A stretch of DNA of 64,000 nt, from the NCBI GenBank assembly GCA_029945425.1, contig JAQSDV010000007.1:214325-278324 (forward strand). Direction: 5' to 3'. Shown in pieces: positions 26,501-36,200 of this stretch. The notes below the pieces were generated by a model that had not been told where the DNA came from, ran no database searches, and saw only the letters and a list, made by a program, of their open reading frames with translations. How positions within the stretch are numbered: the stretch's first letter is position 1; every line of letters begins with the position of its first letter. This stretch comes from a bacterium. Its GTDB lineage: Bacteria > Pseudomonadota > Alphaproteobacteria > Micavibrionales > UBA2020. Both the position numbers and the translations under genes were made by a program.

Positions 26501-27059
26501 CGAAATCCGCGTCAAGGGCAACCCCGGCAAGCTGACCGAGGCTGTTGCGCGTTACTATTACAAACTGATGGCGTACAAGGACGAATACGAAGTCGCCCGC
26601 CTGCACACTGACGGCCAGTTCCTGTCACAGGTGAAAAGCACTTTTGACGGCGATTACAAACTGCGCTTTCACCTCGCCCCGCCGCTGATTGCGAAACGCG
26701 ACCCGGTGACGGGCGAGCTGCGCAAAATGGAATTCGGCGCGTGGATTTTGCCGGTGTTCGGCGTTTTGGCGAAGCTGAAAGGCCTGCGCGGCACGCCGCT
26801 CGACATCTTCGGCTATACCCATGAACGCCGCACGGAACGCCAGCTGATCAAGGATTACCGCGCGACGATCGAAGGGCTGCTGACCGGCCTGACCGACCGT
26901 AACTATAACGTCGCGGTCGACATCGCCAGCATTCCGGAGCATATCCGCGGCTATGGCCATGTGAAGGACGCGCACCTGAAGAAAGCCAAGGAAGCGGAAG
27001 CCGCACTGCTCCTCAGCTTCAACAGGCCCGTCCAGCCCGAGCAAAAACGCGCGGCCTGA
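23571..27059 (+). CDS. Indolepyruvate ferredoxin oxidoreductase, fused alpha/beta chains
   Basis: An 1162-aa fusion that oxidises arylpyruvates or branched 2-oxo acids to acyl-CoA, passing electrons to ferredoxin. The N-terminal half has the pyruvate-binding region (FISGYRGSPLGGLDQAIMQA, GDDHACKSSTFPHQSE) and the thiamine diphosphate domain (FTNLGDGTYFHSGLLA, AMTGGQPVDG). Two cysteine-rich parts are seen: WFCSGCPHNTS and CEGCGDCGKKSNC for iron-sulphur clusters. The C-terminal half is the gamma/beta type domain (GVGGTGIVTVGAILAMAA, GLAQKGGAVTSHIRIA). The length is normal for the alphaproteobacterial fusion, often annotated as dihydropyrimidine dehydrogenase-like. Single-gene unit. Confidence 0.94.
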   Translation: MRDAVTLDDKYTEKSGRIYLNGLQALVRIPMMQHELDKAAGLKTATFISGYRGSPLGGLDQAIMQAKKFTAEHEIKFVPGVNEDLGATAVWGSQQLNLGPAARYDGIVGMWYGKGPGVDRSIDVLKHANAAGSSKHGGVLALAGDDHACKSSTFPHQSEHAFMHAMIPMLHPAGIEDALELGLHGIAMSRYSGTWSGLKIISDFADSSASVYTNPFAMKFNIPTDFAMPVDGLNIRWYDAPVAQEERLVTLKLPAAQAYARANGLDRLTLNPARKRFGIVATGKGWMDTMQALEDLGITKARAEEMGLAVYKVALVWPLETSGIIKLAEEVEELFVVEEKRGLIEEQIKKALFNMPLPRRPRVTGKIDDRGAPLLPETYELSPGQIADALIKRLTPIMDTSSFAGRMDIIHKNFDLKGKPSPVVRMPWFCSGCPHNTSTVVPEGSRALAGIGCHYMTMWMDRSTMMFTQMGGEGVPWIGQAPFTDEKHIFTNLGDGTYFHSGLLAIRAAQAAKVNITYKILYNDAVAMTGGQPVDGQLSVPMVASQVRAEGIETIYVVSDEPWKYKGVMLPSGVRITHRDDLDEVQRVLREIPGVTVMIYDQTCAAEKRRRRKRGLMIDPPKRVVINERVCEGCGDCGKKSNCLSIAPVETEFGRKRQIDQSSCNKDFSCVKGFCPSFVTVHGGGLKKPEAAKIGNEVEEFFAGMPMPKISDLTEPCAILVNGVGGTGIVTVGAILAMAAHLEDKGATTMDQTGLAQKGGAVTSHIRIAKTPEAINTVRIGIAGANVIIGADLLVTADGDCLSKIRQGETKIVLNTHKAQTGEFTRKPDWTIPSKSIIGTIAELTGKDNLFVLDTSQIATALMGDSIATNMFMLGYAWQKGLIPLGHQAIMKAIELNGVSIGMNQASFTWGRRAAWDIAKVEELAAPKKTADGSDRHRQISTSTEETIDRRMMSLTGYQNAAYAEKYKDLVDAVRTAEIRVKGNPGKLTEAVARYYYKLMAYKDEYEVARLHTDGQFLSQVKSTFDGDYKLRFHLAPPLIAKRDPVTGELRKMEFGAWILPVFGVLAKLKGLRGTPLDIFGYTHERRTERQLIKDYRATIEGLLTGLTDRNYNVAVDIASIPEHIRGYGHVKDAHLKKAKEAEAALLLSFNRPVQPEQKRAA

Positions 27060-27063
27060 TATT

Positions 27064-27279
27064 TTACATTTTTGACGCAACCCGCAGGCGGACTTGCCAG
27101 CCTTCGGAACGTTCCATGGGCATGACGTAATTGTCAGCCGAGACCGGTGTCCAGACGGAGACCGGGCCGCCATCCTCGCTGCCAAATCCGTTCGACGCGA
27201 AGAAGAACAGCGGCAGCGCGAAGGCGAGAATGATAAAATACATTTTGTATTTGTTTAAAACGTTCAGTGAGTGTTGCAT
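27064..27279 (-). CDS. Small single-pass membrane protein, hypothetical
   Basis: A 71-aa protein with a basic N-terminus (MQHSLNVLNKYK), one strong membrane helix (MYFIILAFALPLFFFASNGF) and a short exported or periplasmic tail. A GTG six bases upstream is in frame, but the ATG at 27279 has GGGG eight bases away. It converges on the oxidoreductase gene with four bases between the stops. The family is not recognised. Confidence 0.55.
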   Translation of the reverse strand: MQHSLNVLNKYKMYFIILAFALPLFFFASNGFGSEDGGPVSVWTPVSADNYVMPMERSEGWQVRLRVASKM

Positions 27280-27442
27280 GGACACGACCCCTTTTCTTTT
27301 TACGCATTGGAAGCGTCCCCCGATGTTTCCTATCTTCAGTATAGCACCGAGATTTTTAACGTCCGTTTAAGTATTGATAGAATTGTTTACAATTCATGAC
27401 GACGCGCTAATGCGCGTTCACGATTGTGAAATATCTAAAATT

Positions 27443-29056
27443 TTATGCAGCGTGCGGCGCGACTTCGATATTGAGCGCGGCGGCGAGCAGCGCCTTGGTG
27501 TAATCCTCGCGCGGCGCATCGAAGACTTGGGCGGCAGGGCCGCTCTCGACAACCTTGCCGTTACGCATCACTATCACATCATGCGCCATCGCCTTCACCA
27601 CGCGCAGGTCGTGGCTGATGAACATGTATGCAAGGTTGTGGTCGCGCTGGAGTTTGCGCAGCAGGTCAACGATCTGCGCCTGCACCGACATATCAAGCGC
27701 CGATGTCGGCTCATCCAGGATTACGAATTTCGGGTTCAGCACCATCGCGCGCGCAATCGCAATGCGCTGCCGCTGGCCGCCCGAAAATTCATGCGGATAA
27801 CGGTTGCGCGTTTCGGGGTCGAGGCCGACCTCCTTTAATCCCGCCACCACTTTCGCATCGCGCTCCGCCGCGTTCATCTGCGGAAAATGCACCAGCAGGC
27901 CTTCCTCGATAATCTGCGCGACCGACAGGCGCGGGCTGAGCGAGCCATAGGGGTCCTGAAACACAATCTGCATATCACGGCGAAGAGGCCGAATATCCTT
28001 GTCGCTCATGTCGTTCAGCGACTTGCCTTCGAACTGCACCAGGCCCTGACTGCTCAACAACCGGAGCAGCGCGAGGCCGAGCGTGGTCTTGCCAGAGCCG
28101 GATTCGCCCACCACGCCGACCGTTTGACCGGGGCGGATGGTGACATTGATGCCGTCGACCGCGCGCACATAATCGGTCGTGCGGCGGAAGATGCCGGTCT
28201 TGATCGGGAAATGCACCTTCAGGTCGTCGGCCTTCAAAATCGGCGCGGCACCCATATCAAACGGCTGCGGCTCGCCATGCGGCTGCGCGGCCAGCAGCAT
28301 TTTTGTATATTCATGCTGCGGATTGGCGAACAGCGTTTTGGTGTCCGCCTGTTCCACGATTTCGCCGTGATACATGACGGCGACGCGGTTGGCCATTTTG
28401 CGCACAATCGACAGGTCATGGGTGATCAGCATGATCGCCATGCCCATTTTTTGCTGCAGTTCCAGCAGCAGTTTCAAAATCTGCGCCTGCACGGTCACAT
28501 CCACCGCCGTGGTGGGTTCATCCGCGATCAGCAGGTCGGGCTCATTCGCGAGCGCCATCGCGATCATCACGCGCTGCCGCTGCCCGCCCGAAAGCTCATG
28601 CGGATACGCGCCCAGGCGCTGCGTCAGTTTCGAAAGCCCCACCAGCTCCAGCAGCTCGATCACGCGTTTGCGCGCCGGCTCGGGCTGCATTTTCTTATGC
28701 AGGAACAGCGCTTCGGCGATTTGCTTTTCAATCGTGTGCAGCGGGTTCAACGACGTCATCGGTTCCTGAAAGATCATCGCGATCTTGTTGCCGCGGATGG
28801 TGCGCATCACATTGTCGTCCGCGCCCATCAATTCCTGATTATTGAATTTGATCGATCCCGACGGATGCTGCGCGACCGGATAGGGCAGCAGTTGCAGGAC
28901 GGAGAGCGCGGTGACGGATTTGCCGGAGCCGGATTCACCGACCACCGCCAGCGTTTCGCCCTTTTCAATCGAAAAAGAAATGTTCTTCACGGCATGGGTG
29001 ACCTGCTTGCCGTTCACGAAATCGACCGAGAGGTTTTTGACGTCCAGCAGGGCCAT
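27443..29056 (-). CDS. yejF: Peptide/microcin C ABC transporter, double ATPase YejF
   Basis: A 537-aa protein with two complete ABC domains in tandem. The first has Walker A GESGSGKS, signature LSGGQRQR and Walker B LLIADEPTTA. The second has Walker A GESGSGKT, signature FSGGQRQR and Walker B FVILDEPTSALD. This fused form is typical of YejF and distinguishes it from the split DppD/DppF pair. It energises the YejB/YejE permease. The ATG at 29056 with AAGGA eight bases upstream is preferred over one at 29062. It is the last gene of the yejABEF unit. Confidence 0.92.
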   Translation of the reverse strand: MALLDVKNLSVDFVNGKQVTHAVKNISFSIEKGETLAVVGESGSGKSVTALSVLQLLPYPVAQHPSGSIKFNNQELMGADDNVMRTIRGNKIAMIFQEPMTSLNPLHTIEKQIAEALFLHKKMQPEPARKRVIELLELVGLSKLTQRLGAYPHELSGGQRQRVMIAMALANEPDLLIADEPTTAVDVTVQAQILKLLLELQQKMGMAIMLITHDLSIVRKMANRVAVMYHGEIVEQADTKTLFANPQHEYTKMLLAAQPHGEPQPFDMGAAPILKADDLKVHFPIKTGIFRRTTDYVRAVDGINVTIRPGQTVGVVGESGSGKTTLGLALLRLLSSQGLVQFEGKSLNDMSDKDIRPLRRDMQIVFQDPYGSLSPRLSVAQIIEEGLLVHFPQMNAAERDAKVVAGLKEVGLDPETRNRYPHEFSGGQRQRIAIARAMVLNPKFVILDEPTSALDMSVQAQIVDLLRKLQRDHNLAYMFISHDLRVVKAMAHDVIVMRNGKVVESGPAAQVFDAPREDYTKALLAAALNIEVAPHAA

Positions 29057-29061
29057 GGTCA

Positions 29062-30090
29062 TTATCCTTTGAAAATCTTGCGCGGGTCAAACGCGTCGCG
29101 CACCGCTTCACCGATAAACGTCAGCAGGCTCAACATCACCGCGATCGAAAAAAACGCTGTCATCCCCAGCCACGGTGCCTGCAGGTTGTTCTTGCCCTGC
29201 GACAGCAATTCACCCAAGGACGGGGAGCCGGGCGGCATGCCGAAGCCGAGGAAATCAAGGCTGGTCAGCGTCGTGATCGACCCCGCCAGCACGAACGGCA
29301 TCATGGAGAGCGATGCCACCATCGCGTTCGGCAACGCATGCTTGAACATGATGACCGGCGTCGATACGCCCAGCGCCTTCGCCGCGCGGATATAATCGAG
29401 GTTGCGCGCCTTCAGGAATTCCGCGCGCACCACATCGACCAGCGTCATCCATGAAAACAGCAACATCAGTCCAAGCAGCGTGAAGAAGCCCGGCGTGATG
29501 ATGCTCGACATGATGATGAGCAGGAAAAATACCGGCATGCCCGACCAGATTTCGATGAAGCGTTGGGTCAACAGATCGAACAGCCCGCCCAGATACCCCT
29601 CCATCGCCCCCACCCACATGCCGACGATGGAACCGAGGATGGTGAGCGTCAGGCCGAAGATAATGGAAATGCGAAAGCCGTAAATCAGCCGCGCCAGCAC
29701 ATCGCGCGCCTGATCGTCTGTGCCGAGCAGGTTTTCTGCCGTCGGCGGCGACGGTGCGGGCACATTCAGGTTATAGTTGATCGTCTGGTACGAATAACGG
29801 ATCGGCGGCCAGATCATCCAGCCTTTTTTGTTGATAAGCTCGGCAACCGCCGGGTCGCGGTAATCGGCCTCCGTCTCGAACTCGCCGCCGAATTCGGTTT
29901 CGGCGTAGGAATTGAACACCGGCGCGTAATAGCCGCCGTCATAGCTGATGAAAATCGGCTTGTCGTTGGCGACAAATTCGGCGAAGACGCTGAACAGGAA
30001 CAGCGCCGCGAAAATCCACAGCGAGACATAGCCGCGGCGGTTGCGGCGGAACTGGGCGATGCGGCGCTGTGCGATTGCGGAGAAAGCCAT
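29062..30090 (-). CDS. yejE: Peptide/microcin C ABC transporter permease YejE
   Basis: A 342-aa inner-membrane permease. One N-terminal helix (YVSLWIFAALFLFSVFAEFV) is followed by a long periplasmic insertion (about 45-135, SYDGGYYAPVF and RYSYQTINYNLN) and then the BPD transporter core with EAA-type loop DYIRAAKALGVSTPVIMFKH. The insertion and the C-terminal AVRDAFDPRKIF are characteristic of YejE. It overlaps yejB by one base. Confidence 0.93.
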   Translation of the reverse strand: MAFSAIAQRRIAQFRRNRRGYVSLWIFAALFLFSVFAEFVANDKPIFISYDGGYYAPVFNSYAETEFGGEFETEADYRDPAVAELINKKGWMIWPPIRYSYQTINYNLNVPAPSPPTAENLLGTDDQARDVLARLIYGFRISIIFGLTLTILGSIVGMWVGAMEGYLGGLFDLLTQRFIEIWSGMPVFFLLIIMSSIITPGFFTLLGLMLLFSWMTLVDVVRAEFLKARNLDYIRAAKALGVSTPVIMFKHALPNAMVASLSMMPFVLAGSITTLTSLDFLGFGMPPGSPSLGELLSQGKNNLQAPWLGMTAFFSIAVMLSLLTFIGEAVRDAFDPRKIFKG

Positions 30091-31202
30091 CAGCGCGCCC
30101 CTTGCGAATTAAAATCGATGCGCGGGTCGACCCATGTCATGACAAGGTCGGAAATCAGCTTGATGACAAAGCCCAGCAGCGTGAAGAGGTACAGCGTGCC
30201 GAACATGACGGGGTAATCGCGGTTGAGCGCCGATTCAAAACCCAGCAACCCCAGCCCGTCGAGGGAGAAGATCGTTTCGATCAGCAGCGATCCGGTCAGG
30301 AAAATACTGACCATCGCGGCGGGAATGCCCGCAATCACGATCAGCATGGCGTTGCGGAACACATGGCCGTAGAGCACCTTCAGCTCCGGCAGGCCCTTGG
30401 CGCGCGCGGTCAGCACATACTGCTTGTTGATTTCCTCGAGAAAGGAATTTTTCGTCAGGATGGTAAGGCCGGCAAAGCCGCTGATGACCATGGCGGTGAC
30501 AGGCAGCGCGATATGCCAGAAATAATCCAAGATACGCTTGGGCCACGACATGTCGTCCCAGCCGTCCGACACGATGCCGCGCAAGGGGAAGATGTTGAAA
30601 TACTTGCCCCCTGCGAAAACAACGATCAGCAGGATGGCAAACAGAAAGCCGGGAATGGCATAGCCCGCGATGATGACGCCCGATGTCCATGTATCGAAGG
30701 CCGAGCCGTCCTTGACCGCCTTGCGGATGCCGAGCGGGATGGAGATGAAATAGATCAGCAGCGTCGTCCAAAGCCCGAGCGAAATCGACACCGGCATTTT
30801 TTCCAGCATCAGGTCCATCACGCTGCGGTCCTGAAAATAACTGTTGCCGAAATCGAAGGTGAGGTAGTTTTTCAGCATCATCCAGAAACGCTCATGCAGC
30901 GGCTTGTCAAACCCGAACTGCTTTTCGAGGCTCTTGATGAATTCGGGGTCGAGGCCCTGCGCGCCACGGTATTTGGATTCCCCGCCCGACATCGCCATCT
31001 GTTGTTGCTGCGACTGGATGCCGGTATCGGTGCCGCCGCCGGAGAAGCGCTGCGTCGCCGAGGTGTCCATGCCCTGAATACGCGCGATCACCTGCTCCAC
31101 CGGCCCGCCCGGCGCGAGCTGCACGATCAGGAAGTTGAGCAACAGGATGCCGAACAGCGTCGGGATCATCAAGAGCAGGCGGCGTATCGTATAGGCGAAC
31201 AA
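30090..31202 (-). CDS. yejB: Peptide/microcin C ABC transporter permease YejB
   Basis: A 370-aa permease with six predicted helices. The N-terminus FAYTIRRLLLMIPTLFGILL is the YejB/DppB signature; the EAA loop is YVLTARAKGLPELKVLYGHV. The start is a TTG codon at 31202 with GGGG nine bases upstream; the next ATG would remove the conserved first helix, so TTG is chosen. It lies 13 bases after the yejA stop. Confidence 0.92.
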   Translation of the reverse strand: MFAYTIRRLLLMIPTLFGILLLNFLIVQLAPGGPVEQVIARIQGMDTSATQRFSGGGTDTGIQSQQQQMAMSGGESKYRGAQGLDPEFIKSLEKQFGFDKPLHERFWMMLKNYLTFDFGNSYFQDRSVMDLMLEKMPVSISLGLWTTLLIYFISIPLGIRKAVKDGSAFDTWTSGVIIAGYAIPGFLFAILLIVVFAGGKYFNIFPLRGIVSDGWDDMSWPKRILDYFWHIALPVTAMVISGFAGLTILTKNSFLEEINKQYVLTARAKGLPELKVLYGHVFRNAMLIVIAGIPAAMVSIFLTGSLLIETIFSLDGLGLLGFESALNRDYPVMFGTLYLFTLLGFVIKLISDLVMTWVDPRIDFNSQGAR

Positions 31203-31215
31203 GTGATGCTGCCCC

Positions 31216-33066
31216 TTATTCTTTTTTCAAGGTTTTCAGGCGTTCCGCCACGGTTGCGGCTTTTTTCTTGTCGAACCACCAGTTGTCGGGGATGCCGAGG
31301 CCGTATTTGGGGGTGATGTCGGGGCGTCCGAATTTATCCCAATAGGCGATGCGGAAATAATCGATATGCCAATGCGGGATCAGGTAAAAACCCCAGAGAA
31401 GCACGCGGTCGAGCGCGCGGGTCGCGGCCACCAGTTCCTCGCGGTCTTTCGCGGTGATGATCTGGCTGATCAGATCGTCGACCACAGGGTCCTTGACGCC
31501 GATCAGGTTACGGCTCGCCTTGACGCTGACCTTGTCGGAGCCCCAATAGTCGCGCTGTTCGTTGCCGGGGGACAGCGACTGGCCGAAGCTGCCGACCGTG
31601 ACGTCGAAATCGAAATCATCCATGCGGTTCTGGTATTGGGTGGGGTCGATCGAGCGCACGGTGACAACAGCGCCCAGTTTCCTGAGGTTGGCGACGAAGG
31701 GCGCCGTCCAGCGTTCGAACATGGGGCTGGAGAGCAGGATCTCGAACTTCATCACCTGTGCGCCGCGCACCAGCACCTTGCCCGCGCCGATACCCCAGCC
31801 GGCCTCGCCCAGCAGGCGCTTGGCGGTCGTCAGGTTGTCGCGCATGTCGTTGCCGGTGCCCGAAGTGACGGGGTTCTTGAATTCATCGACAAAAACTTCG
31901 TTCGGAATCTTGCCGCGGAATTTTTCGAGTATCTCCAGCTCGCGTCCCTGCGGACGGCCGGTGGATGCGAGTTCCGAGTTGTCGAAGTAGCTGCCGGTGC
32001 GCTTGTACGAGCCGAAGGCGAATTGCTTGTTCGACCATTCGAAGTCAAACGCGTAACCCAATGCACGGCGCGTGAGGACGTCGGCGAAAATGGGCCTGCG
32101 CGTATTGAAGACGAAGCCCTGCATGCCGGACGGCAGGCTGTGGTGGATTTCCTCTTTCTTGATCCAGCCTTCCTTGACGGGGATTGTGTTGTATTCCGAA
32201 TTCCACGCCTTCGCCTGGTTTTCGGCGCGGAAATCATATTCGCCCGCGAACAGCGCCTGCAGCAGCACGGTTTCGTCGCGATAGACGTCATAGACAATCG
32301 TGTCGAAGTTATACTGGCCCTTGTTGACGGGCAGGTTTTCGCCCCACCAGTTTTTTACGCGCTCGTACACAATGCGCTTGCCCGCATCGACCGACTTGAT
32401 CTTATAGGGACCGGAGCCGATCGGCGCATCGAGCGTCGTGGCGTCGAATTTCTTGCCTTCCCAGTAATGCCTGGGCAGCACCTGCATCTCGCCCATGATG
32501 AGCGGCAATTCGCGGTTGCCCGCCATCTTGAACGTGAACTTGACGCGGCTTGCGCTTTCCGCGACCGCTTCCTTCACGGAGCCGTAATAGGCATGATAAA
32601 ACGGGTGGCCGTCCTTCATCAGCGTGTTGAAGGTGAAAACAACGTCGTCGGCGGTCAGCGGCTTGCCGTCGCTCCACTTCGCTTCCTTGCGCAGGTTGAA
32701 GACGACGAAGGAGCGGTCTTCGGGCATTTCGACGCTTTCGGCGATCTGGCCGTATTGCGTGAAGGCCTCGTCATCCGATTTCGACGTCAGCGGCTGATAG
32801 ATCACGCCAAGGCCGGGCGCGGGCACGCCCTTGATGATGAAACCGTTCAGCGTATCGAAGGTGCCGGCGGCGGCGAGGCGGATTTCCCCGCCCTTGGGCG
32901 CATCGGGGTTTGTATATTCAAAATTTTTGAAATCGGGCCCGTATTTCGGCTCGCCATGCATGGCAACGGCGTGCTGCGGCTTTGCAGGTTCTTGCGCATA
33001 GCCGAGCGTTGAAACGCCGATCATCGCGGCAAACAGCAGCCCCTTGAAAATACCGGTACGCGCCAT
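31216..33066 (-). CDS. yejA: Peptide/microcin C ABC transporter, solute-binding protein YejA
   Basis: A 616-aa periplasmic binding protein of family 5. A signal peptide is clear (GIFKGLLFAAMIGVSTLGYA, cleavage probably before QEP). The SBP_bac_5 core contains AKWSDGKPLTADDVVFTFNT and GSGPYKIKSVDAGKRIVYER. In enteric bacteria and rhizobia YejABEF imports peptides, including microcin C and other antimicrobial peptides; the natural substrate here is unknown. AGGAG lies seven bases before the ATG. It is first in the operon. Confidence 0.93.
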   Translation of the reverse strand: MARTGIFKGLLFAAMIGVSTLGYAQEPAKPQHAVAMHGEPKYGPDFKNFEYTNPDAPKGGEIRLAAAGTFDTLNGFIIKGVPAPGLGVIYQPLTSKSDDEAFTQYGQIAESVEMPEDRSFVVFNLRKEAKWSDGKPLTADDVVFTFNTLMKDGHPFYHAYYGSVKEAVAESASRVKFTFKMAGNRELPLIMGEMQVLPRHYWEGKKFDATTLDAPIGSGPYKIKSVDAGKRIVYERVKNWWGENLPVNKGQYNFDTIVYDVYRDETVLLQALFAGEYDFRAENQAKAWNSEYNTIPVKEGWIKKEEIHHSLPSGMQGFVFNTRRPIFADVLTRRALGYAFDFEWSNKQFAFGSYKRTGSYFDNSELASTGRPQGRELEILEKFRGKIPNEVFVDEFKNPVTSGTGNDMRDNLTTAKRLLGEAGWGIGAGKVLVRGAQVMKFEILLSSPMFERWTAPFVANLRKLGAVVTVRSIDPTQYQNRMDDFDFDVTVGSFGQSLSPGNEQRDYWGSDKVSVKASRNLIGVKDPVVDDLISQIITAKDREELVAATRALDRVLLWGFYLIPHWHIDYFRIAYWDKFGRPDITPKYGLGIPDNWWFDKKKAATVAERLKTLKKE

Positions 33067-33198
33067 TTAAATCTCCTGATAATCCAACGGGTTAACTTCG
33101 CTTTAGGCCTTGGCCATACTATACCCCCCTGCGTCATGCGATGCAAGCCACGGAAAAACAACATTTGTTGTGATTTTCAGGGAACCGCGCGCAAAAAG

Positions 33199-33227
33199 AA
33201 ACCGCCGGGTTTAGGGCCCGGCGGTTT
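33199..33227 (-). terminator. Terminator of DotA-like gene 1
   Basis: An 11-bp stem AAACCGCCGGG / CCCGGCGGTTT (33199-33209 and 33217-33227) with a 7-base loop; on the minus strand it runs into TTTCTTTTT. It separates this gene from yejA downstream. Confidence 0.9.
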
Positions 33228-33250
33228 TATCTTTTCAGAAGGAAGGGTCT

Positions 33251-36200
33251 TTACGTTTGGTACCCTGTCTTCCCTGTCAGGCCCTTTTCCCATGGCAGGC
33301 GGACATAACGCTTGTTGGCGTTCGACTTGAATTTCTGCGCCAGGAAGTCGTCCTGCTGCGTCGGGGTCATGGCAGTGAACTTCGATTTTTCCTTGGCGCT
33401 CATCGAGTTCATCGTATGGTCCCTGTCGGAAACAGCCTGCGCTTTTTCTTCCTTCGACATCATCTTGCCCGAATTGCTCGACTTAAGGTTGTCGGCACGC
33501 GTTGCAAGCGCCTGCTGGTCCGCCTTCGTCGGGTTGCCCGGACGGATCGCGTAATGATCCGACTGCGGGATGTCGCGTTGCAGCGACGTGACGACGCGGG
33601 TTGCAGCGTACATGTTGCCGTCATGGCCCTGGCCGAGCGAGGACGAGATGCTGCGATCCGGCGAGCCGCCCATCCAGCGGATAAGGTTTTCCGGGAAGAT
33701 GTCGAGCAGCTTGAACGATGTGTTCGCCGCCGTGTACAGCGTGCCCAGATAGATGACCGAGTAGCAGACCTTGGCGATCAGTGCCATGAAGTAGTTCTGC
33801 GAACTGATGACCGAAGCGGCACCCTGGGAGAAGGTCGTGTGGAAATAGACCGCGAAGGCGTTATAGATCAGCATGCCGGCGACGAAGCCCATCACCGTCA
33901 GGACGGGACGCATCAGCACGTTCAGCCACATGATCCAGGCCGTACGCAGCTGCGGCTGTCCGGCTGTCAGTCCGTCACCGGTCGAGACGAGGTGAGCGAG
34001 TGCCGCAACAGGCACCATCACGACCGCCTCGAACACCGACACCATCCAGGTCAGCACCGCGAATGCGACGCGCAGGAAGGGCAGCGCGGGCAGGTAAAAG
34101 GAAATCATCAGGCCCGAGATGATCATCATCGAGCCGACCGTTGCGAACAGGTTGATGAGCGAGGAAACCGCAACACCGATACCGAGCGAGAAGCCGAAGC
34201 CTTTCAGCGTGGATACCGCCTGCACCAGCGTGACGCCGCCCCACAGCAGGCCGCCCGTCATCAGGACGCTATGGCCCGTGTTTGCCAGCTGCGCCAGCGG
34301 ATAGGTGCCGGTTGCGGCCAGATCGACCGCGCGGAAGATGAACGCGCCGCCATAGCTCGGCACGAAGAAGCGCGACAGCGTGACGGCGATGTTGTTGTCG
34401 CCGCCCGACAGGTTCTTGAAGGCCGACATCAGGTTTTTCAGGGAACCGCTGGAGCCGCTGTTAATGTCGCGGCCACCGGTCGCCGCCGTGTTCATCGTGC
34501 GGCCGGGGGTGCCGGGGGCGGTCGAGTTCGCCCACCATTTGTCGTAGCCGTCGAGCGCGCCGAGGACTTTTTCCTCGAGGCCCGAGATGCGGCACGAACG
34601 GCCGATGATTTTCGAGCCGATGCAACGCAGCCAATGCGAGCTGCCTGCGCCGATCCAGACCGAACCGGGTTCAACCGTGGCGGTCGGCTGCTGCGCGCCT
34701 GCCATCAACCCGTTCATGTTGGAGATGTCCTGATACCACATGCCCATGCCGGCCCAGCCGCGCTGCTGCATCTGCGTGACCATGGGGCCGCCGATATAGG
34801 TCGTCAGCGCGGTTTTACCCGGGCCTTCATAGGCGGTCATGATGTCGGTCTGAAGCTGGTTTGCCATGCCCTGCTGCTCGGCGACCGTCGGGTCGGTGGC
34901 GGCGGTGGCAGTGGTGGCCGCGTCGCATTGCGGAATCGCGGAGACAGGGCTGGTGCCCGATCCGCCGTCAGGGAATTTGCGGGCGACATAGCGGCAAGCG
35001 AAGCGGCGGGCCATTTCGATGACCGTACCGCCGGAGCCCAATGCGCCGGCGGCGCTGTCCTGCATCGCAGGTTCAAGCGCGCCGCGCATGGCGTTACGGA
35101 ACGCGCGCGCCGCCAGCGAGAAGTTGGGGGCCGCGTTGTAATCGGTGCCGCTGGCGATGGGGGTCGACGTCGTCATGGGCGTGCTGGGCGTTGCCGCCGA
35201 CCAGCTGAGGAAGCGGTCCATATCGTCGGTCGAACCTGCGGTCGAATAACTGATCGTGCCGCAGACGTTGGAGCCGGTGTTGTTGGTGTAGCGGTTGGTG
35301 ACCGTGGAAAGGTTCGGCGTGGTATCCTGCACGCGGCGGATCACCTGATCGGGCGGCAGGCCCCCTTGCGTCTGCTGCAGATAGGTGTTGAACGCGACCT
35401 GACAGACCATCACCTTGCTGATGCTGCTCACCAGCGATGTTGCGTTGTTGACTGCGAAAGGCGCCAGCAGCGACTGGTCGCCGACCACGCCCGCCACATA
35501 TTGCGACCAGGCGCGCGTACCGAAGTTGGAACCCCATTCGGCAAGCTTCATCACCGCATACTGGCCGGAGGAGAATCCGGAGCCGAGCGGGAACAGGAGG
35601 CCGAGTGCGAACATCACGCGGATCGGCGCCCAGACCATGTTATGGCGGCCGCCGCCGAACACGCCGGTTTTGGCGGTGTCGATGACGATCGAGACGATCA
35701 TCCACAGCATCATGACGCAGGCGATGGTGATGACCCCGGTGTTATATGCGCCCATCATGCCGGCAAGCGCGTTCTGCAGCGCGCCGCCGTTGGGCGTATT
35801 GGCCGCAGCCTGGCGCAGGATCTTGTCCAGCACCATCAGGCCGTAATCGGTCGAGATGTTGTTGTTGGTGACGCGCGCGTCGAACAGGCCGCCCGCGCCG
35901 GTGATGTTGCCGACGTTGCCCATGTCGGTCTTGCCCGCGCCGCCGCCATAGGGGTTGCCGGGATGGGTGAAAAACAGCTGCGCCTGCGCCACTTCCCCGA
36001 TACCGAGGAAGATGCGGGCGAAGAACGTGCCGATGGTCGCGGTCAGCGCCACGAACATCATGACGACGACGGAGAACATGCCGTACTGGTACATGCCCGT
36101 GCGGCGCGTGGTGCGCAGGTTGAACCAGACGTCGCCCATCATCTTGCGGAAGCTGATATTGGGCACGCCTTCGGCGCCGTAATTGATCGCGGGATGGTTA

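Noticed and set aside
27380..27417. Two short hairpins (GAATTG-TTTA-CAATTC and ACGCGC-TAAT-GCGCGT) after yejF
   Set aside because: Stems of six base pairs with no following T run on the yejF strand; not convincing as a terminator.
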